A stretch of 64,000 bases of DNA, from NCBI RefSeq assembly GCF_030944625.1, contig NZ_JAUSXY010000001.1, forward strand, positions 124,001 to 188,000, written 5' to 3'. Source of the stretch: Arthrobacter sp. SLBN-112 (GTDB lineage: Bacteria > Actinomycetota > Actinomycetes > Actinomycetales > Micrococcaceae). Of the stretch, positions 24,627-33,726 are shown piece by piece (the stretch's first letter is position 1; the number at the start of each line of letters is the position of its first letter). The notes under the pieces were generated by a model. It had not been told where the DNA came from, ran no database searches, and saw only the letters and a list, made by a program, of their open reading frames with translations. Both the position numbers and the translations under genes were made by a program.

Positions 24627-25355
24627 ATGCTCCGAGTCCGCCCCGTCCATTTCACCTCCCGCACCGAGTCCTGGGAGCAGCTCCTCACCATCCTGGGGAT
24701 GGTGAGGACAGAGGACGACGACGGGTGGCAGGTCTTCGATTCGGCGTCCGGCCGCCTGGCGCTGCACGCCGCCGAGGCCGGATCGGAGCGGGACGGCCGC
24801 ACCGTGTTTGCGGTGGAGGTCGGCGACGTCGCCGAATTCGCCCGCCGCACCAACGCCTCGGCGCAGGACGAGGCAACCGCGCCGGCCGACCTCGTCACCG
24901 CCGACCACGGCGAAGCCTGCCGCATCAGCGCGCCGGACGGATTCAGCTTCCTGGCTGACAAGGCACCCCACGGCGCCCAGTGCGCCGACGCGGATCCTGC
25001 CCTGGCCGTCGTCGCCGTCTGGTACACCGCAGATCCGGAGGCCGCCGTTCGCACCATGCTGCATATCGGGGCGCGGCCACGGCCCGTTCCCGACGACGAC
25101 GACACCGCCGACTTCACGGCCAAGAACGGCGGCATCCTGCTGGTGCGGACGGCGTCGGGGCCGTCCCGTTCCGGCCTGGGCTTCGAGTACAGCGGCCCGC
25201 TGGAACCGTTGCGCGAGCGCCTCGTGGCCGCCGGGATCGCCGCCGGCCTCACCGAGGAGGCCTTCGGAAGCACCCTCCACGTGGCCAATCCGGACGCGGC
25301 CGCCCCCAACGCGCCCGCCACCGTCTGGATCTCGGAGCGCCGCCCCATGGGGTAG
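24627..25355 (+). CDS. VOC family protein (two glyoxalase-like domains)
   Basis: Soluble protein of 242 residues with two vicinal-oxygen-chelate modules: residues 1-115 (FTSRTESWEQLLTILGMV as the first strand and helix, FSFLADK at the end) and about 120-235 (VVAVWYTADPEAAVRTMLHIGA, GILLVRTASG, LGFEYSGPLEPLRERL). The metal-ligand pattern of active glyoxalases is not obvious, so it may bind a ligand rather than catalyse. AAGGAC precedes the ATG at 24627. A Nudix-like gene follows 9 bases later and is probably co-transcribed. Confidence 0.8.
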   Translation: MLRVRPVHFTSRTESWEQLLTILGMVRTEDDDGWQVFDSASGRLALHAAEAGSERDGRTVFAVEVGDVAEFARRTNASAQDEATAPADLVTADHGEACRISAPDGFSFLADKAPHGAQCADADPALAVVAVWYTADPEAAVRTMLHIGARPRPVPDDDDTADFTAKNGGILLVRTASGPSRSGLGFEYSGPLEPLRERLVAAGIAAGLTEEAFGSTLHVANPDAAAPNAPATVWISERRPMG

Positions 25356-25364
25356 AACTTAACC

Positions 25365-25904
25365 ATGAACGTGCGCACACCTGACCCGAATCCCGGCTGG
25401 CTCTCCGAAGAAGACCTCTTTGAGGCGCGCGGGCGGCTGCCCATGGTGTACGTGGAGGCAGTTCCGGTCAGGCTGGATCCGCTGGGCTACGTCAACGAGG
25501 TGGGAACGCTGCTGCAGGCGGACGCCGACGGGACCATGGTGCGCTCCCTGGTGTCCGGCCGGGTCATCTACCGTGAAACCATCCGTGCCGCGCTGCTGCG
25601 GCACATGGAAAAGGACCTGGGCCCACTCGCTTTCCCGCAGCTGCCCCTCAGCCCGGTGCCGTTCACGGTGGCCGAATACTTCCCGGCACCGTCCCAGACC
25701 GGGTTCACCGACGAGCGGCAACACGCCGTAGCGCTGGCCTACATCATCCCGGTCACGGGCGAGTGCGAGCCCCGCCAGGACGCCCTGGAACTGACCTGGA
25801 TGACCCCGGAAGAAGTGCTCAGCCCGGGCGTCCAGATGGAGTTTTCGGGCGGCCGCGGCGGCCTCATCCGGCAGGCCCTGGCGTTCGCAGGTGTGGGCTT
25901 CTGA
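25365..25904 (+). CDS. DUF4916/Nudix-like family protein
   Basis: Soluble protein of 179 residues of an actinobacterial family related to Nudix hydrolases. NPGWLSEEDLFEARGRLPMVYVEAVPVRLD is the usual opening. The classical Nudix box GxxxxxExxxxxxxREUxEExGU is degenerate: VSGRVIYRETIRAALLRHMEKDLG keeps only the Arg-Glu part, so pyrophosphatase activity is not assured. The later QHAVALAYIIPVTGE and LELTWMTPEEVL match Nudix strands and the terminal helix. It follows the VOC gene by 9 bases. Confidence 0.8.
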   Translation: MNVRTPDPNPGWLSEEDLFEARGRLPMVYVEAVPVRLDPLGYVNEVGTLLQADADGTMVRSLVSGRVIYRETIRAALLRHMEKDLGPLAFPQLPLSPVPFTVAEYFPAPSQTGFTDERQHAVALAYIIPVTGECEPRQDALELTWMTPEEVLSPGVQMEFSGGRGGLIRQALAFAGVGF

Positions 25905-25992
25905 AACCCCCGCCGGGACGTGGGGGTCCCCGGTTTTAGGCGCCCGCCTTTGTAGACTGTAGGGCGGACCGCAAGAGAACTTAAGGACTCCC

Positions 25993-27012
25993 ATGACCGA
26001 AACACCAGCCGCCAGGCACCACCGTGAACAGCAGGCTGGATCTCTGACCACCGGCAACCACATCCTCCTTCCGGACGGCCAGCGCACCGCCGAAATCGAC
26101 CAGGTGGAGCTTGAGCGGGACGACTTCGGCTCCCCTGCCCTGGTACTGGCGAGCCTGTCCGGCGGCGGAAGGCTGCGGGTCGCCGTGGGCACTACGGTTA
26201 CCGTTGTGGATGGAACGCACGACGACGTCACACAGCTTCCGCTGCCGGCGGACCTTCCAGAGGCCGCACCCTTGATGGAGGCCGGGACCGCGCCGGAGCA
26301 GCCGGCCGCCGGGACGGGCCCCCTTGCGGTGGCGCCCGCCGTCGTCCTCCCCCCGCTGCCGCCTGTGCCGCCCGCCGTGAACGGGCCCAGCGAGGAGGAA
26401 CTCGCGCTCATCCCGGCACCGAACGGCACGCCCGAATCCGTGGTGGAAGCCGCGGCGGAAGCGCACCCCGACGCGGAGGGCGTCCTGCTCCTGGCCGACC
26501 GGCTCTCCAAAGGGGTCAACTTCAAATCCGGCAGCTGCCTGAAGGACCTCAGCGACCTCGCGCACGAACTCTTCGTCACGCTCAAGGACGCTGACGGCGC
26601 CCTGTCCGTCGCGGACCTGCTCACCGTGCTGCCGTACGACGGAAACCCGGGGCGGTGGTCCTCGGTGGAAGCATCCCTGGCACTGGCCAGCTACATTTGC
26701 CGGCAGGACGGCCAGGACAAGCGCGCAGAGGTCTACGAGAAACTGATCCGCACCCCGGAAAACCAGGAAACGGATGCGTTCAAGGCGCGGATGGCCGCCA
26801 AGGTACGGCAACGCTCGCTCAATGAGCCCAACCTGTACGACAAGGAAATCTTCCGCTCCATCGACAACTCCAACCACGACGCCGAACGCGAATGGCGGCT
26901 CCTGCGACTGGAATCCCTGCTGTTCCTGCGCGCCCATGGCGGCTCGGAAACCATCGGCATGACAGAACTTGAACGGCGCATCAGCAACGAGCTGGAGGCC
27001 GTCCGCGCCTGA
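25993..27012 (+). CDS. conserved hypothetical protein with beta-rich N-terminus and helical C-terminus
   Basis: Protein of 339 residues, not recognised with certainty (it resembles the DUF6707 group of Micrococcales). Residues 17-75 are beta-rich (HILLPDGQRTAEIDQVEL, LVLASLSGGGRLRVAVG). Residues 85-140 are a Pro/Ala-rich linker. From 147 on it is helical and charged, with repeated short helices (LSVADLLTVLPYDGNPGRW, SLALASYICRQDGQDKRAEVYEKLI, REWRLLRLESLLFLRAHGG) that recall TPR-like packing. There is no signal peptide. A clear TTAAGGA site precedes the ATG. Neighbours give no hint of function. Confidence 0.75.
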   Translation: MTETPAARHHREQQAGSLTTGNHILLPDGQRTAEIDQVELERDDFGSPALVLASLSGGGRLRVAVGTTVTVVDGTHDDVTQLPLPADLPEAAPLMEAGTAPEQPAAGTGPLAVAPAVVLPPLPPVPPAVNGPSEEELALIPAPNGTPESVVEAAAEAHPDAEGVLLLADRLSKGVNFKSGSCLKDLSDLAHELFVTLKDADGALSVADLLTVLPYDGNPGRWSSVEASLALASYICRQDGQDKRAEVYEKLIRTPENQETDAFKARMAAKVRQRSLNEPNLYDKEIFRSIDNSNHDAEREWRLLRLESLLFLRAHGGSETIGMTELERRISNELEAVRA

Positions 27013-27084
27013 TGCCCGCGGCACCTCTCCGGTGGTAAAAATTCCCCCTACCCGGGGCGTGGCCGGAGTTGTACATTCGGGGCT

Positions 27085-27813
27085 ATGACCAACAATCTCA
27101 GCGTAGTGATCAACGCCGACGCGCCGCAGGTCTGGACCATGCTGCGTGAACCGTCCAAGGTGGCCCAGTGGCACGGCTGGCAGGCCGAGGACCTGGAGTC
27201 CGAGATCAAGCAGATCTACTTCTCCGGCGACGAACAGGAATCCGCGGACCACACCAGCCTCACCGTGCACGGCGGGGACACGTTCGAACTCCACCCAGTG
27301 CCCGAAGGTACCAGGGTCAGCATCACCCGCGGGGCACTGGACCACGATTCCGAGTGGGCGGCCTGGGACGAGGACATCACCCAAGGGTGGCTGACGTTCC
27401 TGCAGCAGCTCCGCTTTGCCCTGGAACGCCACCCGCACGGCAAGCGGCACACCCTGTTCCTGCACCTGACGGACGGGAAGGGCTCCGCCATCGAAAAACT
27501 CGGGTTGGCAGACCTCCCGGCCCCGGGCGAGCCGTATCAGATCACCCTGGATACCGGCGAGGACATCAGCGGCAAGGTCTGGTACCGGACCAGCCACCAG
27601 GTGGGCCTCACCGTGCACGGTTACGCCGAGCACGGCGAAGGGCTGCTGGTGGTAGCTGACCACCCTGCCATCAAGGACGTCCGCGCAGAGGGCGACGGTT
27701 CGATGGTGGTGGTTTCCACTTACGACCTCGGGGCCGGAGCACTCGACGCCGTCCGTTCCGCCTGGGAGTCCTGGCGGTCCGCGAACTATCCCGGATCGGA
27801 GCCCGCCAGCTGA
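27085..27813 (+). CDS. SRPBCC family protein
   Basis: Soluble protein of 242 residues with a START/SRPBCC fold over the first 140: SVVINADAPQVWTMLREPSKVAQWHGW, GDTFELHPVPEGTRVSITRG, and the long helix DITQGWLTFLQQLRFALE. The C-terminal part (about 150-242) is a second START-like half with KVWYRTSHQVGLTVHGYAEHGEG. Such proteins bind hydrophobic ligands. A TACATT hexamer lies seven bases before the start and no ribosome site is seen, so the mRNA may be leaderless. Confidence 0.82.
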   Translation: MTNNLSVVINADAPQVWTMLREPSKVAQWHGWQAEDLESEIKQIYFSGDEQESADHTSLTVHGGDTFELHPVPEGTRVSITRGALDHDSEWAAWDEDITQGWLTFLQQLRFALERHPHGKRHTLFLHLTDGKGSAIEKLGLADLPAPGEPYQITLDTGEDISGKVWYRTSHQVGLTVHGYAEHGEGLLVVADHPAIKDVRAEGDGSMVVVSTYDLGAGALDAVRSAWESWRSANYPGSEPAS

Positions 27814-27832
27814 CGCCCCGGGGTTGACCCTG

Positions 27833-27852
27833 CGCCGGCTCGTTTGCCGGCG
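27833..27852 (+). terminator. 7-bp GC hairpin after the SRPBCC gene
   Basis: cgccggc (27833-27839) and gccggcg (27846-27852) around tcgttt, followed by a mildly T-rich stretch. It lies 20 bases past the SRPBCC stop and 28 before tgt. Confidence 0.5.
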
Positions 27853-27880
27853 TCGTTATGTTTGCTGGCAGACTGGTACG

Positions 27881-29167
27881 GTGCCTGCCAACACTGCCTT
27901 CACCCTGCCTGAAACCCAATCACAGTTCTCCTTCACCGTAGGCACGCGCCTGGCGGAGGCGTGCCCGCCGTCGGCATCCCAGGTTGAGGAAAACGGCGGC
28001 GCGTTCCTGGGGCGCACCGGCACCATCACCACCCCGCACGGCGAGATCCAGACGCCGGCGTTCATCGCCGTCGGCACCAAGGCAACGGTCAAGGCCGTGC
28101 TGCCGGAATCCATGGCGGACCTGGGTGCGCAGGCCCTGCTGGCCAACGCCTACCACCTGTACCTTCAGCCGGGCCCGGACATCCTGGACGAGGCCGGCGG
28201 CCTGGGGGCCTTCATGAACTGGTCCGGCCCCACGTTTACGGACTCGGGCGGGTTCCAGGTGATGAGCCTGGGTTCCGGATTCAAGAAGGTCATCGACATG
28301 AAGTCCGTGGACGCTTCCGGACCTGACGATGCCGTGGCGCCCGGCAAGGAGCGTTTGGCGCACATCGATGACGACGGGGTCTGGTTCAAGAGCCACCTGA
28401 ACGGGGACCGGCACCGCTTCTCCCCCGAGATCTCCATGCAGGTCCAGCACCAAATCGGCGCGGACATCATGTTCGCCTTCGATGAGCTCACCACGCTGCA
28501 GAACTCCCGGCGCTACCAGGAGGAATCCCTCGAACGCACGCGGCTGTGGGCCGTGCGGTGCCTCGAGGAGCACTTCCGCCTGACTGAGGCGCGGACCGGG
28601 AAGCCGTACCAGGCATTGTTCGGCGTGATCCAGGGCGCGCAGTACGAGGACCTGCGCCGGAAGGCCTGCCGGGACCTCGGTGCCATGCCCTTCGACGGCT
28701 TCGGGATCGGCGGGGCCCTGGAGAAGGAGAACCTGGGCACGATCGTCCGCTGGTGCAACGAGGAACTTCCGGAGGACAAGCCGCGCCACCTGCTGGGGAT
28801 CTCCGAGCCGGACGACATCTTCACCGCCATCGAAAACGGCGCCGACACCTTCGACTGCGTCTCCCCCACACGCGTGGCCCGGAACTCGGCCTTTTACACC
28901 CCTTACGGCCGGTTCAACCTGTCGGGAGCCAAGTACAAACGCGATTTCGGGCCGCTGCAGGAGGGCTGCGACTGCTACGCCTGCGCCAACTATTCGCGGG
29001 CCTACATCCACCACCTGTTCAAGGCCAAGGAGATGGTGTCCGCCACCCTGATCTCCATCCACAATGAGCGGTTCGTGATGAAGATGGTGGACGATGCCCG
29101 GCTGGCCATCGAAAACGGCACGTTTTTCGACTTCAAAGCAGAAACACTGGGCCGGTACTACGCCTGA
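27881..29167 (+). CDS. tgt: tRNA-guanine transglycosylase
   Basis: Enzyme of 428 residues that swaps guanine 34 in GUN-anticodon tRNAs for a queuine precursor. The active-site Asp121 is in FTDSGGFQVMSLG; FAFDELTT, LFGVIQGAQY, FDGFGIGG and DTFDCVSPTRVARNSAFYT are family motifs; the zinc ligands are in CDCYACANYSRAYIHH (Cys363, Cys365, Cys368 and a following His). The GTG at 27881 is chosen because homology starts soon after; it lacks a strong ribosome site. No preQ1 synthesis genes (queCDEF) are in the window, so the substrate could be salvaged queuine or preQ1 made elsewhere. Confidence 0.95.
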   Translation: MPANTAFTLPETQSQFSFTVGTRLAEACPPSASQVEENGGAFLGRTGTITTPHGEIQTPAFIAVGTKATVKAVLPESMADLGAQALLANAYHLYLQPGPDILDEAGGLGAFMNWSGPTFTDSGGFQVMSLGSGFKKVIDMKSVDASGPDDAVAPGKERLAHIDDDGVWFKSHLNGDRHRFSPEISMQVQHQIGADIMFAFDELTTLQNSRRYQEESLERTRLWAVRCLEEHFRLTEARTGKPYQALFGVIQGAQYEDLRRKACRDLGAMPFDGFGIGGALEKENLGTIVRWCNEELPEDKPRHLLGISEPDDIFTAIENGADTFDCVSPTRVARNSAFYTPYGRFNLSGAKYKRDFGPLQEGCDCYACANYSRAYIHHLFKAKEMVSATLISIHNERFVMKMVDDARLAIENGTFFDFKAETLGRYYA

Positions 29168-29202
29168 GCGTTACTCCCGGTTGCCTCCGCTATCCTGACC
29201 AA

Positions 29203-29952
29203 ATGCTCATCGAGATCCAGGCCCCAGCAGGCCCTGCCGAAGCCATTGTCGCCCGCCCGTCCACCGGAACAGGCCCGTTCCCCGGCGTGATCCTCTACAT
29301 GGACGCCTTTGGACTGCGCCCCCGCATCGAGGAGATGGCCCAGCGCATCGCCGACTGGGGATACGTGGTGCTGGCGCCGAACGTCTTCTACCGCGACGGA
29401 ACCGTGGACCAGCTCGCCCCGGCCGTTGACATGTCCACGCAGGAAGGCCGGGAAGCGGCCGGCAAGGCAGCGTTCCCGCGGGTCGGCCACCTGACGTCGG
29501 ACAAGGCGCTGCCGGACATCGATGCGTGGGTTGCCGCGCTGGCCGGGCTCGACGACGTTGCCCCCGGACCCATCGGCACAACCGGCTACTGCATGGGCGC
29601 GCGACTCGCTGTCCGCACCGCAACCGCGCACCCTGAGGTGGTGGCGGCCTGCGGCGGCTTCCACGGCGGCGGACTGGCCACTGACGCGCCGGACAGCCCG
29701 CACCTGGGCCTCGGCAACGCACGGGCCCGCTTCGTGTTCGGCCACGCCGACAACGACAGGAGCATGGCCCCTGACGCCGTCGCCCGGCTGGGTGATGCTC
29801 TCCAGGACGCAGGCTTAGAGGCTACTAACGAAATCTACGCCGGAGCGCCCCACGGCTACACCATGGCGGACACCTCCGTCTTCCACCCTGAGGCTACAGA
29901 ACGGCATTTCCGGGAGCTGCGGGCGTTGCTGGACGGGACGCTGAAGGCCTGA
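29203..29952 (+). CDS. dienelactone hydrolase family protein
   Basis: Alpha/beta hydrolase of 249 residues. The nucleophile is Cys130 in TTGYCMGAR, with Asp in GHADND and His in GAPHGYTM, the Cys-Asp-His triad of dienelactone hydrolases. [26 protein letters not shown] is the early family motif. It probably hydrolyses a lactone or small ester in aromatic or related catabolism, but no catabolic genes are adjacent; many bacteria carry such enzymes alone. It follows tgt by 35 bases and precedes the kinase gene by 27, so co-transcription is possible. Confidence 0.88.
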   Translation: MLIEIQAPAGPAEAIVARPSTGTGPFPGVILYMDAFGLRPRIEEMAQRIADWGYVVLAPNVFYRDGTVDQLAPAVDMSTQEGREAAGKAAFPRVGHLTSDKALPDIDAWVAALAGLDDVAPGPIGTTGYCMGARLAVRTATAHPEVVAACGGFHGGGLATDAPDSPHLGLGNARARFVFGHADNDRSMAPDAVARLGDALQDAGLEATNEIYAGAPHGYTMADTSVFHPEATERHFRELRALLDGTLKA

Positions 29953-29979
29953 GCCGACGCCGGGTGGCAGGATGGTGGC

Positions 29980-30837
29980 ATGACTTCCGTTGCACCTGAC
30001 GCACCCCTGTCCGCCGCCGGCCCCGCCGTCGTCCTCACCATCGCAGGCTCCGAAGCCACCGGCGGCGCCGGCGCCCAGGCTGACCTGAAAACGTTCCAGG
30101 AGCTGGGCGTCTTCGGCATCGCGAACCTGACCTGCATCGTGTCCTTCGACCCCAAGGACAGCTGGAACCACCGCTTTGTACCCGTGGACCAGCAGGTGAT
30201 TGCCCACCAGCTGGAGGCGACGACGGCGGCCTACGGTCCGGCGTCGGGCGCACCATCCGCGCTGGACACGGTGAAGATCGGCATGCTGGGCAGCCCGGCC
30301 ACCATCAGCACTGTGGCCGCCGCGCTGCAGGAGAACAGCTTCGCCAACGTGGTCCTGGACCCGGTGCTGATCTGCAAAGGCCAGGAGCCGGGCCACGCAC
30401 TGGACACGGACCAGGCACTGAAGGCGCAGATCCTGCCGCTGGCCACGTTCGTCACGCCCAACCACTTCGAGGCGGAGTCGCTGTCCGGGCTGGAGATCAC
30501 CGACGTCGAGTCTTTGAAGGCCGCCGCCGTCCGGATCCACGAACTCAGCGGTGCGGCGGTCCTGGCCAAGGGCGGGGTGCGGCTGGAAGGCCGGGACGCC
30601 GTCGACGTCTTCTACGACGGTGAGACCCTGGAAGTCCTCACCGCCCCGAAGGTGGGCGAGGTGGCCGTCTCCGGTGCCGGTTGCTCGCTCGCCGCCGCCG
30701 TGACCGCGGAACTGGCCAAGGGCGCCAGCCCGCTGGAGGCTGCCCGGACCGCCAAGGAGTTCGTCACCGCCGGCATCCGCAACCGCGTCGCCTCCGGCGC
30801 CCCCTTCGACGCGCTGTGGCAGGGCGGCCCCCGGTAG
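29980..30837 (+). CDS. pyridoxine/hydroxymethylpyrimidine kinase (PfkB-like, ThiD/PdxK type)
   Basis: Ribokinase-fold kinase of 285 residues for vitamin B6 or thiamine pyrimidine salvage. [28 protein letters not shown] is the ThiD/PdxK opening, [19 protein letters not shown] and [12 protein letters not shown] follow, [14 protein letters not shown] is the nucleotide-side motif, and the anion hole is [18 protein letters not shown], where a Cys follows the Gly as in the B. subtilis-type pyridoxine kinases. That Cys leans towards PdxK activity, but HMP kinase cannot be excluded. The gene is alone rather than in a thi cluster. Confidence 0.88.
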   Translation: MTSVAPDAPLSAAGPAVVLTIAGSEATGGAGAQADLKTFQELGVFGIANLTCIVSFDPKDSWNHRFVPVDQQVIAHQLEATTAAYGPASGAPSALDTVKIGMLGSPATISTVAAALQENSFANVVLDPVLICKGQEPGHALDTDQALKAQILPLATFVTPNHFEAESLSGLEITDVESLKAAAVRIHELSGAAVLAKGGVRLEGRDAVDVFYDGETLEVLTAPKVGEVAVSGAGCSLAAAVTAELAKGASPLEAARTAKEFVTAGIRNRVASGAPFDALWQGGPR

Positions 30838-30861
30838 CAGGCGCCGCCCCACTTGGCCGGG

Positions 30862-32610
30862 TCAGCGCCGGGGGATGTTGCGCAGGTTGCTCCGGGCCAT
30901 GCTCACCGCTTCACCGGCTCCACGGTTCAACACCACCTTGGACATGGCGGTGGCGAACCCCAGCACCTGTGACCCGGAGATCTTGGGCGGAATGGACAGC
31001 GCCTTCGGATCGGTGATCAGCTCCACCAGCGAGGGGCCGGGGTGCGCGAAGGCCTCCCGGTATGCCGCCTCGATCTGCGCTGGATCGGTCACGCGCACCG
31101 CGTGGAAGCCCAAGGCCTTGGCCACGGCGGCGTAGTTGGCGTCCGGCACGTCCACGCCGAAGTCCGGCAGCCCATCCACCAGCATTTCGAGCTTGACCAT
31201 GCCCAGGGTGGAGTTGTTGAAGACCACCACGTTGACCGGCAGTTTGTAGGCGGCCAGTGTGATGAGCTCGCCCAGCAGCATGGAAAGGCCGCCGTCGCCG
31301 GAAACCGAGATGACCTGGCGGCCGGGGTTTGCCAGTTGCGCGCCGATAGCGTGCGGGAGGGCGTTCGCCATGGAGCCGTGCAGGAAGGACCCGATCAGGC
31401 GGCGCGTCCCCAGCGGGTTGATGTAGCGGGCGGTCCAGACGTTGCACATGCCGGTGTCCGCAGTGAAGATCGCATTCTCTGCCGCCACCTGGTCCAACAG
31501 GGAGGCCGCGTACTCCGGGTGGATGGGCTGCTTCTTCTCTACTTTGCGGGTGTACGCGCCCACAGCCTTGTTCATCAGCCGGTCGTGCTTCTTGAGCATC
31601 TGGTCCAGGAAGCGGCGGCTCTTCTTGGCCGTCACCAGCGGCAGCAGCGCGCGCAGGGTGGGGAGCACATCGCCGTGGACGGCGATGTCGACGTCGGTCC
31701 GGCGGCCCAACCGCTGCGCCGCCCGGTCCACCTGCGCGGTCCTGGTGTCCGGCAGAAACTGGTCGTACGGGAAGTCAGTACCCAGCAGGATCAACAGGTC
31801 CGCGTCCTCGATCCCCTCGGCCGCAGCGCCATAACCCAGCAGGCCGGTCATCCCGATGTCGAACGGGTTGTCGTACTGGACAAAATCCTTGCCCCGCAGG
31901 GAGTGTCCCACCGGCGCCTTGGCCAGCTCGGCGAGCGCCATCAGCTCTGCGTGCGCGCCCTCCACCCCAGCCCCCGCGAAAATGGCCACCTTGCCGACCT
32001 CGTTGATGGCGTCCGCGAGCGCCTGGACACTCGCGGGGTCCGGCACCAGGCTGGCCGGACGGAACGCGGCAGGCAGTGGCGTGGGTGCGGTGGCTTCCAG
32101 CCCGGCAATGTCACCGGGCAGCGTGACCACCGCGACTCCCCCAAGACCCACGGCGTGCTGGATGGCGCTGTGCATGACGCGGGGCGCCTGCTCGGCGGTG
32201 CTGACCAGTTCCGAGTACACCGAGCATTCGTTGAAGATCCGGTCCGGATGGGTTTCCTGGAAGAAGCTGCTGCCGATCTGTTTGCTGGGGATATGCGAGG
32301 CGATGGCCAGCACGGGCGCGCCGGACCGGTTGGCGTCGTAAAGGCCGTTGATCAGGTGCAGGTTGCCGGGCCCGCAGGACCCCGCGCAGACGGCGAGCTT
32401 CCCGGTGAGCTGTGCCTCGGCGGCTGCGGCAAAGGCGGCCGCTTCCTCATGGCGGACGTGGATCCAATCGATGCCGCCCTTGGCCGCGCCTCCAGTCTGG
32501 CGGACGGCGTCAACGATCGGGTTGAGGCTGTCCCCCACAATCCCGTAGATCCGCTGCACGCCGGCAGCCTGGAGTTGTTCGATGAGCTGGTTCGCAAGTT
32601 CCTTGGCCAT
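30862..32610 (-). CDS. poxB: thiamine-dependent pyruvate dehydrogenase (quinone), PoxB
   Basis: Enzyme of 582 residues that decarboxylates pyruvate to acetate and passes electrons to menaquinone at the membrane. VQRIYGIVGDSLNPIVDAVR and IHVRHEEAAAFAAAAEAQLTGKLAVCAGSCGPGN are the N-terminal TPP-domain motifs (catalytic Glu in HEEAAAF); the central domain binds FAD; GDGGLSMLLGELITLAAYKLPVNVVVFNN is the C-terminal TPP/Mg site. A GGGAG site lies before the ATG at 32608-32610. The TetR gene upstream on the same strand may regulate it. Its product acetate can enter the glyoxylate bypass encoded at 40.9-44.1 kb. Confidence 0.93.
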   Translation of the reverse strand: MAKELANQLIEQLQAAGVQRIYGIVGDSLNPIVDAVRQTGGAAKGGIDWIHVRHEEAAAFAAAAEAQLTGKLAVCAGSCGPGNLHLINGLYDANRSGAPVLAIASHIPSKQIGSSFFQETHPDRIFNECSVYSELVSTAEQAPRVMHSAIQHAVGLGGVAVVTLPGDIAGLEATAPTPLPAAFRPASLVPDPASVQALADAINEVGKVAIFAGAGVEGAHAELMALAELAKAPVGHSLRGKDFVQYDNPFDIGMTGLLGYGAAAEGIEDADLLILLGTDFPYDQFLPDTRTAQVDRAAQRLGRRTDVDIAVHGDVLPTLRALLPLVTAKKSRRFLDQMLKKHDRLMNKAVGAYTRKVEKKQPIHPEYAASLLDQVAAENAIFTADTGMCNVWTARYINPLGTRRLIGSFLHGSMANALPHAIGAQLANPGRQVISVSGDGGLSMLLGELITLAAYKLPVNVVVFNNSTLGMVKLEMLVDGLPDFGVDVPDANYAAVAKALGFHAVRVTDPAQIEAAYREAFAHPGPSLVELITDPKALSIPPKISGSQVLGFATAMSKVVLNRGAGEAVSMARSNLRNIPRR

Positions 32611-32692
32611 GGGTGCAGACTCCCGCGTTTGTGGTGGTGTGCTGACATGGCCCAATATAGTCCGCCCCTGTCCGGCGGCCCGCGTCGGGACC

Positions 32693-33307
32693 CTAACCCA
32701 ATGCGTTCGCCGGCGCTGCCTGAACGTCCGCGAGGAGCGCCCCGGCGAGCAGGGTTGCGGTCCGCACAATGAATGCACGACGCCGGGTGGTGCGGTCAGC
32801 ACCGTTGCCCGCCAGGAGGGTATCGACCTGTGGCAGGACAGGCCAGCCGTCGCAGAGGGTGATGACGGTGATCAGGAGGTCCGCGGCATCCGTGCGGTCA
32901 ATTCCGGGCAGGACATCCAGGACCTGTGCCACCTTGACGGTGCAGTGGTCCGAGCGGGTGGCGCGGCTGACGGTTTCGCCGCCCCGCTCCAGGCCTTCCC
33001 AGAACAGGAGCCGTGGCAGGACACCGTCCGTGGTGTGCCGGTCGAAAAGACGGCCGGCGTACTCGCCGAACGCCGCCGGACCCTCGCCCGTAATGGGCAC
33101 CTCGGTCATGACCCGGATCATTTCGGCGGCCAGGACGGCGTCGAACAGCTCATCCTTCTTGCCGAAGTACTGGTAGATCCGTTCCTTGTTGACGCCGGCG
33201 GCAGCGGCAATGCGGTCCACCCTCGCACCGGCCAGGCCCCTGGCACTGAACTCAGCCGTCGCGGCAGCCAGCAGCAGCTCTTTGGTCCGCTCCGTGTTCC
33301 ATGCCAT
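32693..33307 (-). CDS. TetR family transcriptional regulator
   Basis: Regulator of 204 residues. The helix-turn-helix is residues 8-55: TKELLLAAATAEFSARGLAGARVDRIAAAAGVNKERIYQYFGKKDELFDAVL. The C-terminal ligand domain is helical and includes LLITVITLCDGWPVLPQ. It is divergent from a small membrane protein gene, with two copies of a CAAC-N6-GTTG palindrome in the 98 bases between them, so autoregulation and control of the neighbour are likely. poxB begins 83 bases downstream on the same strand and may share the transcript. Confidence 0.92.
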   Translation of the reverse strand: MAWNTERTKELLLAAATAEFSARGLAGARVDRIAAAAGVNKERIYQYFGKKDELFDAVLAAEMIRVMTEVPITGEGPAAFGEYAGRLFDRHTTDGVLPRLLFWEGLERGGETVSRATRSDHCTVKVAQVLDVLPGIDRTDAADLLITVITLCDGWPVLPQVDTLLAGNGADRTTRRRAFIVRTATLLAGALLADVQAAPANALG

Positions 33308-33327
33308 GACATAAGTCTACGCAATTC

Positions 33328-33341
33328 CAACCAGATAGTTG
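33328..33341. promoter_or_regulatory. TetR operator candidate O1
   Basis: CAAC-cagata-GTTG, 21 bases before the tetR start. It matches the second copy at 33384-33397 at 11 of 14 positions, including both CAAC/GTTG arms. It overlaps a TTGCAA box that could be the -35 of the rightward promoter. Confidence 0.65.
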
Positions 33342-33367
33342 CAATTGCTGGCGGCAGCGTTTATTGT
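33339..33367 (+). promoter_or_regulatory. possible rightward promoter of the small membrane protein gene
   Basis: TTGCAA (33339-33344) and TATTGT (33362-33367) are 17 bases apart, each matching four of six consensus positions, and lie between the two operator copies. Confidence 0.4.
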
Positions 33368-33383
33368 CATTGCAAGTAAAAAG

Positions 33384-33397
33384 CAACTAAACAGTTG
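33384..33397. promoter_or_regulatory. TetR operator candidate O2
   Basis: CAACT-aaac-AGTTG, a perfect 5-bp-arm palindrome nine bases before the ATG of the small membrane protein gene and overlapping its ribosome-site region. It is 56 bases from O1. Confidence 0.65.
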
Positions 33398-33405
33398 GAG
33401 TTTTC

Positions 33406-33726
33406 ATGGACGCGGCTTCCAGGACCACAGCACCAGCAGTTGCCCGAGCGGCAACGTTCCAGCCTCCCCAGTCCGCGGCACCGGCGGCAGCACCCGCTGC
33501 GGTGTCGATCCATGTCCGGGCTGCCATCACCTGGCTGGCAATTTTTCCCCTGGTGGCCGTGGGCATGATGGCCGCCGCTCCCCTGATGGAGAACTGGCAC
33601 CCTGTCTTCCGGGCGATGGCCTTGACCCTGGTGGTGGTGCCCACCGCCGTCTACGTGGTGCTGCCCCGCCTCTTCGCCGTCCACGGCCGGCTGGCCCGGC
33701 GGCGCAGCACCAGCGCCGGAAGCTAG
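33406..33726 (+). CDS. small membrane protein, 106 residues
   Basis: Residues 1-34 are an Ala/Pro-rich cytoplasmic-type tail, then two membrane helices (about 38-57, AAITWLAIFPLVAVGMMAAA, and 68-92, AMALTLVVVPTAVYVVLPRLF), then a basic Arg-rich end. A GGAG site precedes the ATG. The layout resembles two-helix proteins encoded next to TetR regulators, where the TetR controls the membrane protein; the operator pair supports this. The 3' end overlaps the convergent transporter gene by 4 bases. Function unknown. Confidence 0.75.
   Translation: MDAASRTTAPAVARAATFQPPQSAAPAAAPAAVSIHVRAAITWLAIFPLVAVGMMAAAPLMENWHPVFRAMALTLVVVPTAVYVVLPRLFAVHGRLARRRSTSAGS

Noticed and set aside
31042..32772. 576-codon open frame antisense to poxB
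   Set aside because: Same reason: shadow of a conserved TPP enzyme, low-complexity product.
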